Assembly: GCA_948099385.1 (NCBI GenBank)
Contig: CANUEZ040000180.1
Coordinates: 384,501 to 448,500, forward strand
Source of the DNA: Fasciola hepatica
Lineage: Eukaryota; Platyhelminthes; Trematoda; Plagiorchiida; Fasciolidae
Direction: 5' to 3'
Length of the DNA: 64,000 nucleotides
Both the position numbers and the translations under genes were made by a program. The notes beneath the pieces are model-generated. The model was not told the DNA's origin, ran no database searches, and saw nothing but the letters and a program-made list of their open reading frames with translations. Each line of letters starts with the position of its first letter. Within the stretch, counting starts at the first letter, position 1. Of the stretch, positions 61,212-64,000 are shown piece after piece.

Positions 61212-61600
61212 GCGGGGTGATGGTAGCGCATGCGCCTTCCAAGTGAAAAGACCGGAGTTCAAACCTCGGGCGTGATGGAGTATCTGCACCCTTGATGAAC
61301 CCCAATAGCAGCGAAAGTCGAGTGTAGTGCTTCCGAGTGCTACGTTGGTCGGGCGACCTGGGTTTTGTGTATGAAAGGTGGAGTCCAAAGAGCAGTCAGT
61401 AAACAACGTATTCTGGATCCGTCAAAACAGTCAGAAACATCATCATCAACGCTGAAAGTTATGGAAGCCCTATGCTGTCAGTTGATTATGTTCCAGTCAT
61501 CATTATTCGCCCCGGGTTCCAGTGTCAGTGGAAGCTTGGTTGATGTACATTGCAGCCGAGCACTGGGCCTCCATAATTTGCAGCAGTGAGTCGAGCGTCG
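61212..61600 (+). mobile_element. tRNA-Gly-derived SINE
   Basis: 61,212-61,270 resembles a tRNA-Gly(TCC). It has a D-arm-like tgatggtagcgcatg (A box), the anticodon-arm string gccttccaag seen in tRNA-Gly, and a T-arm-like ggagttcaaacctcggg (B box). It is followed by a tRNA-unrelated body of about 300 bases to near 61,600 without an open frame. The acceptor stem does not pair, so it is not a working tRNA. The body end was set by eye. Confidence 0.6.
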
Positions 61601-61653
61601 ATTATTGATGATAAATTACTTCATTATCAATTTGAATCATCCAATTCTCATAC

Positions 61654-61713
61654 TGAACCAATAAGTATAGCACTGTAATAAAATAAATCAACTCTAAGCA
61701 CCTGATCCATTCG
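61654..61713 (-). CDS. Weak candidate exon of the FLVCR-like gene
   Basis: A strong acceptor (ctactttattttatcttcag) is followed by 20 open codons (RMDQVLRVDLFYYSAILIGS) and a possible donor gtatga. If joined to the candidate at 63,083-63,115, its Val-Asp pair falls at the same distance after 'GSIN' as the conserved Ile-Asp of FLVCR helix 2. The resemblance is slight and may be chance. Confidence 0.2.
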
Positions 61714-63082
61714 CTGAAGATAAAATAAAGTAGGTGCGTGAACCCACGACACTCAGCCATTAGAAGAAACGACGGCATGAACATTTGTAGGCCTGATACT
61801 CAATCTATCATTTTTTTAAACCTGCACATCACGCTCTTGAGTTGCGCCTGTTTAATCATTTCGGAAAGTCCAATGATAGTGGTAAAGAGCGATGCTTATC
61901 AAATTTACATTATTGGCTAAACGGTAAGTATAGATCACACACTTAGACTGAATTGGAATTTAAATAAGCTCTGTATTATTGAGCACTCTTATCATGAACA
62001 CAACTGTCTGCCCGATAAATTTGTGTTGCAAAGTTATCTCGATAAAAATAATATCTCACCTAAGTGATGTTTTTTCTGCTGTGGTCTAGTCTAGGGGTCA
62101 AGAGAATCCGGGCGGTTAGATGAATTTCGCCTAACAAAGGAAATAAACAATTGGATTGTCCATTACTTGTGATAGTGGTCTAAAGTGGGGGCACAGAGTG
62201 GGGCTTGTCACTGTCTCTCAATATGGACACGTGCAAGTGAGGAGAACAGATGGAAGAGTAAGAGATAGCATTCGACAATGCTGAGTGAAGGGATGATTAG
62301 TATAAGATAACAGAATCATCAGCAAATTCACTTGTGAATGAAACGTCCGCCACAGAATATTTGTTCATGCTGATACAATCAGAAAGCCGTTTTATAAATT
62401 TGGTGATAAACTGTCTCATTAGGCCGGGGATGGTTACAGGGGTGTAGCACAGCGAGTTTGTGGGAACATCAGAGATTAGGAATTGAAGTGCACCAATTCA
62501 GTGAGGTCTAAGTGTTACTAAACAAAAGGAGCGAAAGGAGTGCTTTCGAAGTTTGATGAGCAATAATTTCCCGTTGGTTCAAAGGAGATCATGTGGGAGA
62601 ATATATCGGAGCTACTTCTTTGAGAACTCTTCGAAAAGGAATTGGTTTGGAATAGAATGATGTGGAAGGTTAGTGAAAACAGTTTTATAGCGCAGGCTGA
62701 ATTAAAGACAGGAGAAGCTGAGTTTTTAATCTGGACAAGCAAACTGGATTGTCGGAAATCTTCAGCTCTAATAAAAGTTCTAAGTACCATCTCTTATTCA
62801 AGCCAAAATGGGATACAGTAGATTGTTAGTATGCAAACAGTAAGGAAAGTATCAAAACAATCGTGCGGTGAATAAGATGCGAATGCAAGGTGGCTACTAT
62901 TCGCGATATGGGATCATAATTCCCAGAGCCTTTATGCACTGAGTAGGTGAAACTCGAGATCCGATCGGGGAATTTCAAAAAGCGCTGGATGAATAATCTC
63001 ACTGGTTGGGTTGAATACGTGGATTTTGTATAAGGTGAATGGCTACCTTCAATCGCATTTAAACCACCTAAAATCAACTTAC

Positions 63083-63115
63083 ATTCCAATCACAAATGAC
63101 ATTTATTGAACCGAT
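63083..63115 (-). CDS. Weak candidate 33-bp exon of the FLVCR-like gene
   Basis: A good acceptor (gacttctcttttcaaag) and a perfect donor (AAT/gtaagt) bracket 33 bases open in one frame, reading IGSINVICDWN. FLVCR proteins carry 'YGSINNI' at the end of helix 1. Only four residues in a row agree, so this is suggestive at best. Confidence 0.2.
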
Positions 63116-63744
63116 CTTTGAAAAGAGAAGTCAGAATCACAAAATTGCACGATTCATGTCAAGGACGATTTCGCTGCATCTCTACACAATGCACAGCATG
63201 GACAACAGTAAGTATGGCAGTTTATATATGATCGAAGGCATGACAACAAAATTACTAATGTACGTGTCTAACCATGGTATACATAATGTCACATACAGTT
63301 CTTTTTGTTGCTCTCCATCGGTCAGTTGCTATTGCTTCAGCCAATCTAAGTAGTTTCGTGTTTTCGGTCCTGTGAACCACCCGAAACGCTTTTTCTTCGT
63401 CAACTTGGTATATAATCATCAGTAAGTGTTGAGCTTTTGATGATGACAGTGTCTTATCAGTATTGGGACGTATTTGGAAACGGATAAGAAGTTCATCGTT
63501 TGGACCAACTGCACCAAAGACATAGACCCTTGACTATTATATAAATCTGGGTCATGCTTATAAACCATATGTTTTTTACTCTTTTATAGGGCAACTTTAC
63601 TCCACCACACAGTGTTCCATCTTGGTTGAAACACAGATATGCAAAATGTGATGTGTGTGTATGGACTACTGATGGCATAAAATTTCAGGACAATGTAGTT
63701 CTTGGGAATTTCACCGGCATTTTTCGCAGCGAAAGGTCAAAGTC

Positions 63745-63812
63745 ATGAGCAATTATCAAACAAGTAATCTCCCAGTCATCATGCATTTGTACTACCACCT
63801 GAGCTATCGCGG
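63745..63812 (-). mobile_element. Possible tRNA-like SINE head
   Basis: The minus strand carries TAGCTCAGGTGGTAGTAC (A box, 63,806-63,789) and a weak B-box-like TTGTTTGATAATT about 40 bases on. The A box matches the one at 53.15 kb (GCTCAGGTGG), so both may be one SINE family. Confidence 0.4.
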
Positions 63813-64000
63813 TACGGGCAATCGGACGCGAATAATGCGAATGATTATTCTATGATACAATACTATTATTGCAATGACACACAACAACTGGTCTGGTCTC
63901 GTGACTAGCCTTGTCAGTCACTCCTCGATGAGACAAACAGCACACGGATGAAAGAAATTCAAAAGAAATGTTCTTATTGGAGCGGAGAATGCTGTAGCAA

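Larger units (their letters stand above)
59878..64000 (-). other. Upstream part of the transporter gene, 5' exons not recognised
   Basis: About 4.1 kb between exon A and the window edge. No convincing exon for helices 1-6 was found. Two weak candidates are described separately. The stretch contains a tRNA-Gly-like SINE (61.2 kb) and a second SINE-like head (63.75 kb). Other open stretches here have no family resemblance. Confidence 0.5.

Noticed and set aside
61212..61285. Functional tRNA-Gly gene
   Set aside because: The acceptor stem does not pair and the sequence runs into a long SINE body.
61188..61406. 72-codon minus-strand open frame
   Set aside because: Antisense to the tRNA-Gly-like SINE; no family resemblance.

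Overview
This window looks like nuclear DNA of a parasitic flatworm, most likely a digenean trematode. Three things point there. One host gene is spread over multi-kilobase introns with normal GT-AG sites. A 37-bp intron lies inside a transposase. The repeat mix (Bel/Pao, CsRn1-like Ty3/gypsy, CR1, RTE, Penelope-like, Mutator-like, tRNA-derived SINEs, a hammerhead ribozyme, long pure (AT)n tracts) is typical of fluke genomes. The genus cannot be fixed by eye. No rRNA operon, CRISPR array or prokaryotic-style operon is present.

Layout. 1-33 kb is a transposon-dense block with no intact host gene. It holds a Bel/Pao gag relic (1-0.95 kb), a CR1 3' end (1.2-2.35 kb), and a nearly full-length but broken Bel/Pao element on the minus strand (gag 8.66-7.45, protease-RT 7.44-5.94, RNase H 5.94-5.11, integrase 3.5-2.4 kb) with about 1.5 kb inserted in its pol. 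Next come a second decayed minus-strand Pao (15.0-13.3 kb) and a third on the plus strand (15.4-17.7 kb). A Mutator-like (MULE) cluster at 19.0-26.2 kb contains one almost complete transposase with SWIM zinc finger and PHD finger, a partial N-terminus, and two further PHD tails. After that are another Pao gag (26.9-27.8 kb), a CR1 RT on the plus strand (27.9-29.06 kb) and a Ty3/gypsy RNase H-integrase relic (32.6-31.6 kb).

33-60 kb is occupied on the minus strand by the 3' half of a host gene of the FLVCR (SLC49; heme/choline transporter, MFS fold) family. Six exons join in frame (59.8, 46.8, 42.8, 41.0, 37.8 and 33.0 kb). They encode about 185 C-terminal residues, transmembrane helices 7-12, followed by a stop and a candidate AATAAA. 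Its 5' exons are outside the window or not recognised. Its introns contain a Penelope-like relic, a hammerhead ribozyme next to an (AT)n tract, an inverted repeat, RTE pieces and SINEs.

The most notable observations are the minus-strand type I-like hammerhead ribozyme at 41.25-41.31 kb, the SWIM+PHD MULE that stays in one frame for 2 kb broken only by single stop codons, a 224-bp ungapped repeat at 15.2 and 26.5 kb, and the FLVCR-like gene itself.
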